From positions 65,367,618 through 65,431,617 of the forward strand of contig CATQJL010000305.1 of assembly GCA_958299035.1 (NCBI GenBank): a stretch of 64,000 nt of DNA, in the 5' to 3' direction. The position numbers and the translations under genes were made by a program. This stretch comes from Cylicocyclus nassatus (lineage: Eukaryota > Nematoda > Chromadorea > Rhabditida > Strongylidae). The notes under the pieces are model-generated. The model did not search any database and was not told where the DNA came from. It saw nothing but the letters and a program-made list of their open reading frames with translations. Below, piece by piece: positions 33,499 to 46,500 of this stretch (positions are counted from its first letter, which is position 1; every line of letters begins with the position of its first letter).

Positions 33499-34582
33499 CT
33501 AAACCGAAACCGTGCTGCATGTGCTCCGGCAGCTCAGTAACGAACGACGGGAAGTAGCAACTTTCGACTGTTCCCAACGGTATTTATTGTAAACTTGCAG
33601 CTTTTGGCCTCATTATTGCATCACGTTTCCTTATGTGATGAGAAAAGTTCCAAACTTGAGCTAGATTCCAGTTTGAACACTAATTCGTTCTGTTGTTGTT
33701 GGAAGCTATCTCAGATAGTAACTGCTTTCATTTTGTACTTTACTCCATTCGCTTTTTCACCAAAAGCGGGAACTTCAATTGAGAATGAACGAGCAATCAG
33801 TAAAAATTGTGAAAAAACGCTTTGACGCAAATTCAATCACATTGAAACGAGGAAAAATTCGCAATATCCGTTATCGTAATGACTGTGTTAGTTCATCTTC
33901 ATAACCGCTGGCTATATGGAAGACGCAGCGATTTTCTGGAGTACGAAAAATTCGACCAAAAGTATCTAAAGAAGAACGAATGCGCGAGAAAAAATACAAT
34001 TCTCACGCAACCAAACCTAACTCCACTTATGAGGCCTTTTATCCAATAAACAAGCGAGGGATAAGGAAACAAACGAACAGAATCTACCATGAAAACATAC
34101 ACGGTCAAAAGTCGCTATATCCCTCCGCGCAATACCGCATGCGGGCGGCTGCAGCGCATGTAGCACAGTTTTGGCGCAATTCGGGCACCGTGATGGAACT
34201 GTGCCAGAACTTCCGGACCAGTAAAAGAGGCTTAGTGGAGTTGATCTAATGCGAAAGAAGAAAAATGCCGGTATGTACCTCCTACAAATTATCAGCACTG
34301 CATGCTCTCAAAAGAAAAGCAAAAGAATTTTTGAATTGTGTAACTAGCGGGACAGTGTGGTAAAGATGCGCGGGTGACATGCAGTGCATATATAGAATTA
34401 CAAATGACTCGACTGTACATTACTGTAATGACGCAGCCCTACGACAAATCGAATTTTTCCCTGTCATAAAATCGATATCCACTCACCCGATCTCAGAATT
34501 ACCTATGCACAATCGATAATTAACTGTTTGCATACTACCCTATATAGGAAGAAAATCGAGGAACATAATAATCACAGCGTAG

Positions 34583-37500
34583 TCATTTTTTCAGAGGCAG
34601 CGACTCTAACCGAGCCGGTCGCCGTGCGCTCTGCGACCTTCCATATATATCATCCGAATATACAACACCATTGAGCAAATTGTCAAAGGTGGCTGTTTTG
34701 TTTGGGAAGTATGACTTCACATCTAAATTTGTAACCTTATGACCCTTTAGAAAAGGCTACAAGAACGAAACTTACCGCAACTCCGGGCATGCCCATCGCG
34801 ATACTTGCTTAGCACATTACTCTGTTTGATTGGTTTGAAGTAGTTGTTGGCAATGTTCTCTTCCTCACTTTTCGCGAGCTTCTGAGAAAAGCACACTCAA
34901 GACTATTTTGTTTGCAAACATCTTGGTTAGCGATTAGACGCAATATAAGTATCAGCTTAGCTTTACTGGACTCTACGACGAGAAATTGGTGGACCGGGGT
35001 AAATGAGGATTAGGCCAACATATGACATTCTCTGAGCTCAACTGAGCTTATCCGACATCAGAAAACCAATTATTCCGCTCAATGGCTTAAATGAACAGTA
35101 GACAGGTAGTGAGAGTTTGTATAAAAATAAAAAGTTTAGCAAATCGAAAATGCCGCAGGTATCTCGACCTCGGTTGTCAAAGACAGTCTATCCAATCTGG
35201 CAAACTTTTCGCGAACTTTTGGCCCGTCAAAGCTCTCGTTAGAAAATTGGGTACTTTTCCATTATCCGGACCCATTTTTTCAAAAGGCTCTCATATTATA
35301 CGTTCTCTAGCTAAGAACATTTTTTCAAAAAATTCTACATGGACTGCCTCCTTGCCACGTGTCACGATAAAATTGACACGTTTTAGTCCATTGTGACAAG
35401 CTTTTTTGAAATCATTTCCGGTGAGATAAAAGAGAATTTGTCATTTTAAAGCTGTTTTACTGTTTTATCTAAGCACAAAACAATAGTGAACTTATTCTAG
35501 AACATCCTGCTTGCGTTTAGCAGTGACTCAAGAATGTATTGCTCTTTTAGCCCTTTTCGCCATGCGAATTTAGCCGAAGAGACTATAAATGATAGCTTGA
35601 AGTACCTTGCTGCTGCTTACTTAGCCTCTTAAATGACGGGATCCTAGCGCACTTCTCTATTCTGAGCAAGTCTAACGTGTTCATTGAGAACAGTGTGTAA
35701 TTATATGACAATGTTCATTTTGAGATTGATTGGTCCGAAATCAAGCCATAATCAACTAAAAAAACAGGTCAAACTTACATCGCTAGGTAGAGTAAAACAA
35801 TTCTTGATAAAACCTGTTAAACATGTGATGATATGTCAAATTTTTTTGACACGTGGCAGAATGTTGACACTCCTTCCTGTGAAGCTTGGACAAAATATGG
35901 TACAAGGATAGAAGCAACATCTTTCTTTGAAAAAATGGGTCCGGATAACGAAAAAGTACCGAAAGTTGTCAAAAGAACTGGTAACCTAACTGTGTGATCT
36001 GCAAGAGTTTTGGACAAGTTCGCTGCTTTATTTTAAACGTAATTCCACACCATACAGGTCGTCACCAAATCTTGCGTAATCTTTTATGTAAAGCTAAAGG
36101 TCTGTTTGTATGTATATCTGTATCTCTATCTGTATCTATCTATCTATCTATCTATCATACATCTGTATGTTTGTCTACACGTATGTTCCGAATGGAAATT
36201 TTCTTCTGAACCGATCCAGACCGAACCCGGCACATATACATTTCGGGGTGGGGGGCGTGTCATCGGTTAATTATCGTTGTCGATAGATACCAATGTTATC
36301 CATTTTTTACAAACCTTGAGCTACAGGGGTAAGTGAACATGCCGATTATGAATCGAATGTCAGAGTCAAGAATATTCGGTTCCCTTTACAGATTTTATCG
36401 ATTATTTCAAAGTTTGGGCTACGGGACTGGGAGCTGGCATAAGGGAGTAAGTGAGCAGCTTTATAAGATCAACTATAAGCAATAAAAACCTTTACTGGTT
36501 TTATCGATTTTTTGCAAAGTTTGGGCTAACGGGAATTGGGCAGAGGAGAGGGTTGGGGAGGGGGGGGGGGGAAGGGGTAAGTGAGCATGCTGATCACGAA
36601 AAATGGAGACAAGTTATCAGGTACAGACATATAAAAAGGACCGCGGCAGGGAATCTATGTAGGAAATGGGGCAACATGATTTCCATAGGTATTGACAGGG
36701 CCTGGCGGAGCCGGGTATGCCAGCTACTCAGACAATTGCCGGGGCAGGCGGACCGCAAACTCGCGTTTTCTTGCAGGCGGTCAGCAGATTTCTGGGGCGT
36801 GGCCAAACCTTCAGCAAGCGGTATTTCTGTGTTCTGCCAGCAAGCAGCAATACAAAATCTTCTGCAAGTGTTCGTCAAATAATTTCTTTCAGCAAGCGCG
36901 GGCCAAACTTTTAGCAGGCACTCGGACTCTTTTTACGCAGTTTCGGGCGCACGCCGAACGAAGGTGAGACTCTGCATAACAGAGGTGTCACCGATGATTC
37001 ATTTACCCGAATTTGGGGTAATTTTTCTCAGCGGAAGGTACCTATGGGCTGTGCGGTTCTTCACAAAGGACCGCGCGGCCCTCGAAAATTTTGCATATTC
37101 TCGCGGAAAGTCCGCGAAAGCGGCCACTGCGCCGCAGCTAATATAAGAAAACCGCGATTGTTTTTTTAAGTATTCGTCTAAAATTTCGCTAAAATTCTTC
37201 TAAATATCTACAAGTGGACCGCAAGAAATCAGCAAACTATTTTTCCGGTGCCCGTCCGCCCATAAATCGCATGGCCGCCTGCTCCCGGCGATTATCTGAG
37301 TTGTGGTCCGCTTGCAGAAACTTAGAAGAATGTTGGCCAATTTTTAAACGAATGCTCGGAAAACAATGGCGGTTTTCTCATAGATTAGTTGCGGCGCAGT
37401 GGCCGCATTTTCGCGGACTTTCCGCGAGAATATGCAATACTGAGGACCGCACGTTCTTTTGTGAAAGACCGCCGCAAGCCCGTAGATACCTTCCGCTGAA

Positions 37501-40500
37501 AGAAGGTACCCCAAGCTCGGGTAATTAAACCACCAATGACACCTCTCCCACATAAAGCCTCATCTTTGCTCAGCGTACGCCTAAACTGCGTTAAAAGGGT
37601 CACAACGCTTGCTGAAATTTTGGCCAGCGCTCGCTGAACGAAATTATTTGCCGAGCGCTTGCAGAAAATGCTATGCTACTGCCCGCTGGCAGAATATGCG
37701 ACAGTAAGGAAGTACCGCCCGCTGAAGGTATGGCCACGCCCCAAAACTCTGCTAACCGCCTGCAGAAAAGCGCGGGTTTGCGGACCGCCTGTCCCCGGGG
37801 ATTGAGCAGTTGCAGGTATAATATGCAACACAGTACATGAAAACCTACTAATCTGAGCTTGGAACTGTCTTCGTCGTACATGTCACGCAAAAGAGGCTCG
37901 CTTCTGTTGCTCGGAGAAATGCCTAGAATAAGTCAGCAGATTCGATCCAAATAAGGAGAAAGTTTACCATTGTGTGCATTTGGCAGTACAGTTCTTGAAA
38001 CGCTCATCTCTGGTAATACCCATTTACATTCGTCTTCGTTCCATATAGCATCCTTCTTTACCCGTTCAATGTTGTAGTAATTCGAGTCCTAGAATAGAAA
38101 TAAGCAGAATCAGCTTAGAATCACAAACTAGAATATGCCTTGCCTTTCTAATAACAGGTTGAACTTTTTCCAGTATTTGAGATAGGAGCTTCAGTTGTTG
38201 GTCTTGTTTGCGTATTGTCTCCAAATAATCTAGTCGATCTAGTTCAAATTCGCCTTGAAGATCTTCAACCTCGGATTCGAGCGCTTTTGACTAAATAAAG
38301 CGGAAATTAACGGAAGAAAAAGCGAACATTGTGTTCTGTACTCACTCTGTTTTTCTCTTTTTGCAGTTCAGCGGTGACAGCATCGAGTTTCTCTTGCGTT
38401 GAACTATAGACTTGCAACAATGGATCGTCCTTATTGACATTCAAAGCGGCTAAACTGATATCGTTTAGGAGTGGAGGTAAGAAAATCAAAGGCTACTGCA
38501 TGACGAAGGCGCAGAAGCAGTATTAGTTGGGCGGGCGCGAACGCGACGCGCGTATCTTCACATTGTAAATCCAGCGCCGCGTGCGCTCTGCGGCTAGGCC
38601 GCGTTCGCGCCCAAAAATATTGCGCTTTCATTATGCAGCAGCTTATACGTCATTACCTGCCAACCGTTGCATTTTTGACTCTGCTTCTTTCAATTTCGTC
38701 GTTCTCTTTTGCTTCAATTGCTCATTGTTGGCCTAAACGGACAAACATTAGCAACAGAGCAACATATTCTGTTATGCTCAAATTTATGGGAAGTTTCAGT
38801 TTTTTTTGTAAGTAAATTTTTCATAATGTACCTGTTCTCCACCAACAAATTGTTGTTGCAGCTGTTCCAGTTTCCGTGCAGCTTCTGACGGATCTAATCC
38901 TTCCATAGTATCCAGATCGGAGTTTGCCTAAATTGAGAGAGTTAAGAGATTGCTCACCTTCTGAACTTCGCATTCTGGCATTCACTTTACAGAGCAACAC
39001 TTTACTTTTGAGTTCTGACTTTGAGACTACTATTGTGACAGAGATATAATAATAGCAGGTGAATGCAGTCATTTTTTAAGTAAGAATAGGTCCGGTAAGC
39101 GCGAAAATAGTAAATGTGATTTTAGTCATTAAGGGATGCAAGGATTTAAATTATTATGGTCTAAACAAGAGCAAACTTCAATTGCTCCTGAGAATTACGC
39201 CAATCAAGCAACGCGCAAATTAGATGCTGCTCCATATTTTTTGGATGCGAGAATTGCCCTGAAAATTTCAGTTTCCTTTGGTTGTTCGCATTAAGTCAGA
39301 TCATGTATAAGAAATCAGACTGAAGGGCCAGACATACTTCACGCGATTTCAGTCGCGACGCGATTTGGCAATTGGTCAGAAGTCTTCAGATCCAACACTA
39401 GCAAACTGCACATGCATAGTGTGTATAACATACTTGAATTGATAGAATGCCTTATTTTCTGTACATTCAAAATGTGTCTACAGTGATGGACAGTTGGAAT
39501 ATTGCCAAAGCGCGTCGCGACTAAAATCGTGTGAAGTATGCCCAAAACATTTGATAAGCGCAACTGACATAGCGAATGAGCCAAAGTAAGTAAGTTATGC
39601 TGCTATGGCAATCCTTTTTTTCAGATTTGGGCGTTACGAACTTGAATGAAATATATTACGAACTTAAAATGAACTTGACGTTTGTCTTAATTGCTTTACG
39701 TTTTTGACCCTAGAAGAGCTAGTAATTATTTTTTAGCCTTACAAATAACTAACCTTTTCATACTGTTCCTTCAACACTTGCAGCTCATGCGCAAGTTCCG
39801 CTTTGCTCATTTGCTCCTTCTGATACTCATTCCTGCAATGAAAAAATTAATGGGAAATTTATTACACAACGAGAAACAATTTTATAGCAAAAGCAAATAA
39901 TTCAAACACTTACCTTAGCTCAGTCATAGTTTCTTCGAACTCCTCGCGCAATTTCGCTCGTTCTGCTTCCACGTCAAAGGCCGCAATGGCCGCTTCTGGA
40001 GCATTGCCTATTCAGATATGATTTGCAGGCATTCCAACACATTCACAACATATGGAGCACAATAAAGATAGAACGGAAGCTGTCAAAGTTGCTTTTTCAA
40101 ATTCCAGCGTTTAGGAATTACTCGTGTGCAGCGCTGGGCTAGCCCCTTTCCAGCGCGGTTCCGTGATACGTCGCCAAAGTGGGGCTAACACGGCGCTGAA
40201 CGGGCAACTTCAGACGCAGCCCTGGGAATCATGACATACGATTAGCTCCTGGTACAAGCATGGCTTTTAATCGTTCAATTTCCTCCTGGTACTCCCGCAG
40301 CAAAGCATCCTTAGGATCCTCGTTGATTTTCGGCTTGTTTTTAATGTTCTTGGCACGGTTGGCGTATCTAAAAAGTCATTTGTAGCATAGCAGAGCGTCG
40401 GGACAACTGGTAATTCACCTCAGTGTCGAGAGCGTTTCATCGTAGTTGTTATCAGATGGCGAAATGCAGGCAATCATTATCGTTTTCGTGTTACCACCGA

Positions 40501-43500
40501 GCGAATCCTGGAATTAATCGCATTACATTAATATTAAGCAGACAAAATATCTGGAAAGGGTAGATATTGGAAAATTCTTTTGAACAAAGGAAACCTGGAG
40601 CAGTCGCGTCAGTTTTGAATCACGATAGGGAATGTGCTTCGACTTTCCATCCACTAGTGCTGAGATCACGTTTCCGAGGGCAGAGAGGGAGAGATTGATC
40701 TTAGTGGCTTCTTTGAAACGATCACCAGTAGCTCCTGAAATCATAAGAATAACATCATGTTTGCTCGACATTAGCAGTTTTTTCCCATCCGAACTGCGAA
40801 CAGAGGCGTATGGAAAACTAGCTCTATATGCTGTGCAATTGCTGTGCTGTCTCAGCCAGCATTCTTATGTATTTGTAAATCTCTATTAATTATTTTTCTG
40901 GCAGGCTCAAGATGAGGTGGAAGGACAGAATCAGTGCCGACTTGCGAGAACTTGGGATAGACGAAAACCTTGCTTCAGATGGGAAATAATGGAGACAAGA
41001 AAAGCAGACCCTGCATAAGCGTGAAACTTGCGAGGATAAAAAAAGTTAGATATTTTTCTGAACTCCAGAAAATTATTGCTCGATTGTTCTTTGACCTTAG
41101 AATAATAAACACTGTCGGTATAATTTTGGTAATAATTCTAAGCCAAGCTCAAAGTGCCTATACCAAAGCAGTGTCGCCGTGCCAGAGTTTGATTGGTCAT
41201 TACAGGACTCATCTCGGTTTCCGGCGCGGCGCTGGAGCGACGCTGACACAACGTTGGCAATTCTGGACGCTGTTTATAGATAAAATCTCTACTAACGCAC
41301 CAGTCTTTGATTGTCGTTCACTACCAGCCAAGTCGACGAGATTCAACTTTCCCGTTCGTATTGATCCGCTTTCGTTCATCCCTTCTACGTAAACGGTGAA
41401 TATCGAGTGGCTTCTCGACGAGTCCTGAATATCTTCTCTTCCGCCTTCGGAAACTCTTTTATGAACAAAAAAAAGATGAATAACATAGTTATAATTGCCA
41501 AAGCCATATCAGACTGTACGCTCTCCGTTCCAACAGTCAAGTTGTGCAATTACACAGTTCTGAAGTTTTGAGCACCTCACACGGAGTCATTATCATGAAT
41601 GCGGAAATCTTCCCGCGGAAAAAAAGCGTCGGCTTGAGAGTCATCGGCTTGCCAACGCAAAGTCAAAATGATAAATAAAACAATTACATAAACAGATTGC
41701 TGAGGTAAGAACTGTGCGCCTCAAAAGTCCCATTGCAAGGATGTATCTCCCACTTTATTCATCAAAGTAGCTCCAACATGCCGATTATTGAAACCTTTCT
41801 CCATAAGTTCATGACATGATTTGACGTCGTGACAAACATGCATCGAAAGTCCAGCTACATAGACTCCTCTTTCTGCGTGTTCCTATAGAGTGAAGGTGGT
41901 CAAATTTCGACTGAAGCAGAATTCAAAAAAAAAACCTTGATTTCAAGCTTTTGATTTCTATCGGCACCTAGGAGATCGCGAACTTCTTCGTTGTAGATCT
42001 GGAATTGTATACATAGTTACAGATAAACAAGAACTATTAGACGAACCTCCAAATAACTGCAATGGATCAAAAACTTCTTGTGTTCAGTAGTGGCAGTGGC
42101 AAGAAAAATATGCTCAAACGCTCTAGGAATTATGCCCCGTTGAGCCGGGATGTCTGGCGCTCCTACAACACCTAGTCCTCAACTGGATAGCAAGTTTGCT
42201 TTCGTTTTTCACAACCAATAATATAAAAGCTACCTTGCATTGAGAAAGTTTTTCCAGAGCCTGTTTGTCCGTAAGCGAAAACTGTCCCATTATATCCCTC
42301 GATGACGTTCTGCAAGGTAGTGTGTAGTACATGAAAGGCAATATAAGGCAGCCCTAGAGCTGCCCATTCTCTTGTGCCAGTGCCGTGCTAATGCCGTGTC
42401 GTGCTAGCATCGTGCCCGATTTGCTTAGAGACTATCTGACATGGAACTAGCACGGTGCTGGCACGAACAGCTTTACACATCGTGTAAGCGAAAATGTGGC
42501 ACCTCAACGAGTGGATAGACGATGTCGTTGTAAATTTGTTCTCCAGTGGCATCCATGAAGTATGCGCCATCGAATGTAAACATTTTTGGAGGTCCATCCG
42601 ACAGCAGTGTCACCTGCGCAGATCCTGGATTCATTTCCACGCATATCTGAATTTATTTATTGATTATCTTCGTGATTAAATATTTGTAATCAATCATTAG
42701 TGGTTGAATATTCGATATGGATTACTCTTGGAATCGAGCCAATGCAGCTGAACTTTTGCAACAATGGAAGACTAAGATTTATGAAGCTTCAAAGAAAGCT
42801 CTATAGAAAACAAGGATATATGGAATGACCAGGTTCCTTGTCACCAACTAGCAAATCATGCAGAAGTGGACATTTTCGCACATTCGAGTGTCACGGGACA
42901 CTTTAACACCTCTCCAGCATAAAAATGTTACATTAGAGTATGATCGACTACATGTTTATTTCACAAAGGAAGAAAAAAAAAGAATTATTGGTGCTCCGTG
43001 GGGCATGATTATCGGAGGCGGTGTGCCTGGAATCTTTAATGTTTGTAGCGATTCTCAGCAATGGTAAATCGTAGAGCTTTGTTGTTTGTAGTTGGTCTCA
43101 AAGCAGGCTCATTACTGTGAAGAAAAACACAATTTGTCTGCTGCAAGTAAAACCATTCTCCTGTTTTTTATGGACAATATTGCATTAGTTGACTTAGTTT
43201 CAAATTCCAAGCAAGTCTCAAAGAAGGAGAAGAAAGCAGTACATTTGTCAAATGAAGTTAAGTATATGCGATAAAGAAAAACCAAGAAATGAGCAAAAGT
43301 TATGTGAGTCTTAATTATTATGCGTGATTGTTCATTGAAAGCTAGAATTTCCCAAATTTTCAGTTATTTCGGTTCTTCCGAACGCATTTGTTCATTACCA
43401 TCTTCTGTCCCCGCATTATCCAACTTTTGAAATGAGACTTTCAAAAAAGGGAAAGGCGTTTGTGTAGGAATAAAGCTATGTCGATGATTTCAAAGCGTAG

Positions 43501-46500
43501 ATCACAGAGGAAATACAGCTATTATAATGAGAACAGAAAGGTTCAAAAAATAAAATTTAATTAGTTGGTCACTGCCTTATAAGTTTTGCTGACCGATCAA
43601 AAAATACGGCCGAAACTTGCAAGACCTGGTAATAGATAAAGGACATGAGAAAATATGTAAGCAGGTAGCGGCTGCCCAAGAATCTTTTGCAATGCGGACG
43701 AGACAAAAAAGTTTGCTGCGAAATAGGGTTGACGTAAATTTTTCAATATTTTGATTACTTACAAGTAAAAACAAATCACTTGCAGAATTTTACACAAAGC
43801 ATGCTAGCTCATTTTTCCCTCCCTTGTCACGTTGATCTCCCCGTCGATCAGGAATCAAAGTCCGTGTTCCAATCAAGTGAACATTCTTATGCATCAAGTT
43901 CCCACAACAGATCGAGCACGCGTCCCCGTGATTATTTCGATTCGCCCGTAATTGGTACGTATTTTTCATGCCGCCGGTATCTATGGAAATACGAGTGTGA
44001 TAGGGAAACCTGGCGAATAATGAGAAATTCTCGCTAGCTGTCGTCATAATGCGAACTAGCGTAACGAACGATGAGGCATGCGAGATTGAATAGTTAGGAA
44101 CAAATTGAAATCTTCTAGGAAGTTGTAATAGTTGGAGTAGTTGATGAGAGGACGAAATAAACTCTATCGAAAAGCGCGAGCATAGCTTCTGTGGCTTGAA
44201 ACTCTCTTTTCACAATCATTGCCAATTTTCCACCCCTTTTTTCTGATACTCCGGTTTTTGAAAAACTACGAAAAAACTACTAAACTACCAAACTACTAAA
44301 AACTATTGTATATAGAGTTTTGGAGAGTCTGTACAAACTTTCTGGTGGTTGATAACTAGAATTCGATTTAGCTTGTCGACTTTTTGAAACGTTTTGTAGA
44401 GATGTCCGCGAATTTGATTCACACAAAGGAAAAAATCAGCGATTTCGCTTCCATATTGTAAGAGTGAGAAATGAAATTTGACGAGGGTTTCAAGCCAATC
44501 GAGTGCCGAATTTTGCCGAAAAAAATTCAGAAGATCCAAGAAACTGAGGGAATAAGTAAATGGTAATGCTGTAGTAAGTAAATCAGAAAAGCTGTTGTGG
44601 AAATCAACTACAAGTTCCGTAATTTCCCACTCAGAAAGTCAAGATAGAAACATTTCAATTCTCACTGTTCGTCAAAACCTTGACTTCTAATGCAGCTTTA
44701 AAAGAAAGTATGCAATCCATTTCGAGATCCATCGTGCTTGTTAACCCATTATAAAACTTTGAAGCAGTTTTGACTGGATTCTATCAGAATTACAAGGCGT
44801 AGGAGGATTTCTACAGTGATCCTACAGTAACCAAGGCCTATCGGCAAACTTCAACAATTGATTGTCAAAATGATGGGATACACGCTTCCAGAAACTAGAA
44901 TCCATAACGTATGCCCATAATTCTTTGTGGACCCCCAGGTTTTCTGAGTAAACAATTCCAAGAATTGTACTTAATGTCAAATACGATTTTTTCGAAAATA
45001 AATAAGAATCTAGAAGCAATACCAATAGCAAATAAATCTAATTCCACAACTTCTTATACAATCTTAAGAAGTACTTATCGAATTTCTTTTCTTTCGATCC
45101 ATTCTATAACCAACGGTAGTTATGGTGATATCACTTCTTTAGAGAATGTGCAGCAAAACAAATTGTAAATTATGGTTTTGTAGCCAACATCCAACATTTC
45201 GAAGGAAAAAGAAAGCTTCTTGCGTCAATTCGTGTGAAATTTCTACGATTTCTCTTACCAGAAAGTCTTTTGCTTGCTACGAATTTTTTCGTCTACACTC
45301 ATTTAAAAATCTTTTTACTAATTGTAGCGTAAGAACGCTGAGGACGCTTACGTAATTCTCAAATTTTCAATATGCTTTGCATGATTTTTCGTCCAAAATA
45401 CGAAATAATAGTGCTGACAAAGCTAGTTGCTGCAGAGCCTTTACGTACTCACGGAGAAAAACCTTTCTGACAATGTCGCTATTTCGTCACTGGAACATTA
45501 GAGCTGACAAAGAAGTCAAAGAAGTAGATTTGATTTGCTTTCTTGACTTGTTGACTCGCATAAAAAAGAACTAGCGAAATTAAAAGCATTAAGCTGAGCG
45601 GAAAAAAGGTATGGTGAATGATCTCATGCTATTTCAGTTGCCGAATGCGGAATAAATGGAAGGATCAAGTCTAGAGCCTGATTTTCAAAAAATCCGCTAA
45701 ATTTTTCGGAATTCTGCTAAACTAGTCCTGTAAGCTAATCGAGTTAATGATTAATTGTTGATTGTTGATGATTTGGATTGATTGATTGTTAATTGATATT
45801 AATTGTTGAGTAACAGTCGATTGTTAATGATTTAGATATTGCCAGCAACCTGCATAAAATCATTTTCAGTGCCATTCATATCCTGAAGAATTTGCGTCAC
45901 TAAGAAGGCGGATCAGGTGTTTTACTTGATAGTTTCGATCAAAAAATAGGGTAAATGACGTACTCTGTTGGTTGCACCGGTTATTCAATTATATGTTCTC
46001 ATAGTTCTCAAAAACCAGGAACGGAATCTACTGGCAGTGATTCTTACCGTAGCAAGTGATTTGAACTTTTATTGCCCGAGTAATAAAATTTTTAGACTTA
46101 TAGTAAACTCTCCAGAAAATTAGCGTAATAAGGAAGTGAAAAATGATACCGGGCAAAATGGCAATTATTCCGCTCAATTCAGTACATGTCCTCTTTGATT
46201 TCATGCCTCTAATTTGGCGCAAGTTCAAAACTTTCGAAAACGGAATTAAAATTGTTCACAGATCAAATTAGGGAACATAGTGCTCAGAGTGAGCTCAACA
46301 AAGAAATCGAGAGTTTTCTGCTTTTTCATGCTATGCTCTTTTTCTGCAAGGAAAAAAACAATAGATGAAATGAGGCGTGAACTCGTCTTTTATTTTTTGG
46401 TGAAACGCGTTTTGTCCAAGCAAAGCTTTGAAAGCAATACTCTTTATTGCTTGAACTGAGTCTACTATTTTTGCTTCATATGGAATTCGTCGTTCAGCAG

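Larger units (their letters stand above)
32111..34582. other. Gene-poor stretch 3' of osm-3
   Basis: Only weak exon candidates were found (32952-33146 plus strand; 33418-33498 minus strand), listed separately. No clear repeat structure. It includes the 3' flank of osm-3, where no canonical AATAAA was seen on the minus strand close to the stop. Confidence 0.4.
36715..37815. mobile_element. 1.1-kb GC-rich foldback with SL-RNA-like units
   Basis: The arms pair from about 36715 and 37815 to a centre near 37260 (matching blocks include caggcgg(a/t)ccgcaaac, ttctggggcgtggcca, tcagcggaaggta, gcatattctcgcggaaagtc and catggccgcctgc). Arms are diverged by roughly 15-20 percent, so the element is old. 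It is clearly more GC-rich than the rest of the intron. Each arm holds one unit of about 122 nt that resembles an SL RNA gene (listed separately). No transposase is encoded. Confidence 0.85.
34882..37848. other. osm-3 intron 18, ~3 kb, two foldback elements
   Basis: This intron is far larger than its neighbours (mostly 45-800 bp) because it contains the TIR/foldback element at about 35215-36000, a TATC microsatellite and the 1.1-kb foldback at 36715-37815. The rest shows nothing recognisable. Confidence 0.85.

Noticed and set aside
37344..37603. Short arm-derived ORFs of the 1.1-kb foldback as genes
   Set aside because: The same frames occur in the mirrored arm with frameshifts and no starts or splice sites.
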